Shown piece after piece: positions 6,082 through 6,257 of a DNA stretch of 6,257 bases; the stretch's first letter is position 1, and the number at the start of each line of letters is the position of its first letter. Location of the stretch: the NCBI GenBank assembly GCA_009777685.1, contig WRLJ01000103.1, positions 1-6,257 of the forward strand. The letters run 5' to 3'. The notes beneath the pieces are model-generated. The model saw only the letters and a program-made list of their open reading frames with translations. It had not been told where the DNA came from and did not search any database. Position numbers and translations under genes: made by a program. This stretch comes from Oscillospiraceae bacterium (GTDB taxonomy: Bacteria; Bacillota; Clostridia; Oscillospirales; UBA929).

Positions 6082-6089
6082 ACCCCCCA

Positions 6090-6113
6090 CTGGGGGACTT
6101 GGCAGTCCCCCAG
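6090..6113. repeat. Perfect GC hairpin 2 in the right-end intergenic region
   Basis: CTGGGGGACT (6090-6099) and AGTCCCCCAG (6104-6113) form a perfect 10-bp stem closed by a 4-nt TGGC loop. Its GGGGG block can instead pair with CCCCC at 6083-6087, and its CCCCC block can pair with GGGGG at 6133-6137, which is followed by TTTT on the plus strand. The element could end leftward transcription from the gene at the right edge or be a dispersed repeat. Neither is proven. Confidence 0.65.
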
Positions 6114-6155
6114 GCCCTCTCGCGGGAAATACGGGGGTTTTGTCTGTGCAAGACA

Positions 6156-6257
6156 CTACTGTTCACCGTAAGGGGCTTGTCCGGGCTGTCCTGGCCTCGA
6201 CTTTTGGGTTTCTCTCTTTTTGTCTTCTTTGTTCTTCCCGGCCATACCCTTGCACTT
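6156..6257 (-). CDS. Lysine- and glutamine-rich peptide or protein C-terminus, cut by the window edge
   Basis: A minus-strand frame is open from the window edge to a TAG at 6158-6156. The first visible ATG (6245) would give 29 residues. They begin MAGKNKEDKKRETQK, rich in Lys and Glu, and end with a Pro-Gly-Gln-rich stretch (PGQPGQAPYGEQ). No membrane segment or known domain is seen. AAGGG lies only 1 nt before that ATG, too close for a good ribosome binding site, so this may be the tail of a longer protein that starts outside the window. Codons such as AGA, AGG, CCA and GGA and the lower GC content differ from neighbouring genes. The frame is short enough to be open by chance. I do not recognise the family. 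Confidence 0.35.
   Translation of the reverse strand, partial: KCKGMAGKNKEDKKRETQKSRPGQPGQAPYGEQ

Larger units (their letters stand above)
5851..6155. other. Gene-free, structure-rich intergenic region
   Basis: About 300 bp between the NatA-like gene and the open frame at the right edge. It holds the paired repeats A and B and the two GC hairpins. Between them (about 5985-6061) is unassigned DNA with only a weak GCAAAC/GTTTGC inverted pair (5993-5998 and 6019-6024). A small hairpin, TGTCT-GTGCA-AGACA, lies at 6141-6155. A leftward frame from 6059 to 5856 runs straight through repeats A and B, which argues against it being a gene. No clear promoter was found. Confidence 0.6.

Noticed and set aside
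5896..6113. Possible CRISPR array from the repeated blocks
   Set aside because: Only two diverged 40-bp copies with a 9-bp gap, no regular spacers and no cas genes.

Overview
The window looks like chromosomal DNA from a GC-rich Gram-positive anaerobe of the Clostridia, most likely the Oscillospirales. This rests on the carD-ispD-ispF gene order, a NatAB-type exporter, a P-loop ATPase of a type I associate with Clostridia, strong GGAGG-like ribosome binding sites and GC-rich coding DNA broken by AT-rich promoter DNA. The taxonomic call is inference; no rRNA or marker phylogeny is available here. All confidently identified genes belong to recognisable families.

Layout. Positions 1-626 (+) hold the 3' part of a NodB-type polysaccharide deacetylase whose N-terminus lies outside the window. 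It converges on a leftward gene block, with a strong hairpin at 656-686 between them. The leftward block, in transcription order, is carD (2955-2479), ispD (2479-1724), ispF (1731-1252) and a cupin gene (1218-706). carD/ispD and ispD/ispF overlap by 1 and 8 nt, and the cupin follows ispF after 33 nt. carD has a good sigma-A-like promoter (3029-3001), a second candidate further upstream (3099-3071), and a GTG start behind a GGAGGTG site. The block therefore links an RNA-polymerase-binding regulator of the CarD/CdnL type with two consecutive-pathway enzymes of MEP isoprenoid synthesis.

Upstream of carD, and also leftward, lies a second tight operon: an ABC ATPase (5820-5053), its ABC-2 permease (5050-3860), and a P-loop ATPase (3863-3210) whose start overlaps the permease stop as ATGA. 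The first two resemble the NatA/NatB sodium exporter. The third is probably made by coupled translation, which hints at a functional tie to the exporter, but its role is unknown.

The right end, about 5851-6155, has no convincing gene and is the most unusual part. It holds two diverged 40-bp repeats, each folding into a hairpin, in which two stem base pairs have changed in a compensatory way. Beside them is a cluster of near-perfect G/C-block hairpins (6062-6113) with alternative pairings. At the edge, a leftward open frame ending at 6156 encodes a lysine- and glutamine-rich tail or a 29-residue peptide. I see no CRISPR array, tRNA, rRNA, transposase or clear undescribed defence system. The structured right-end intergenic region is the best candidate for something not routinely annotated.
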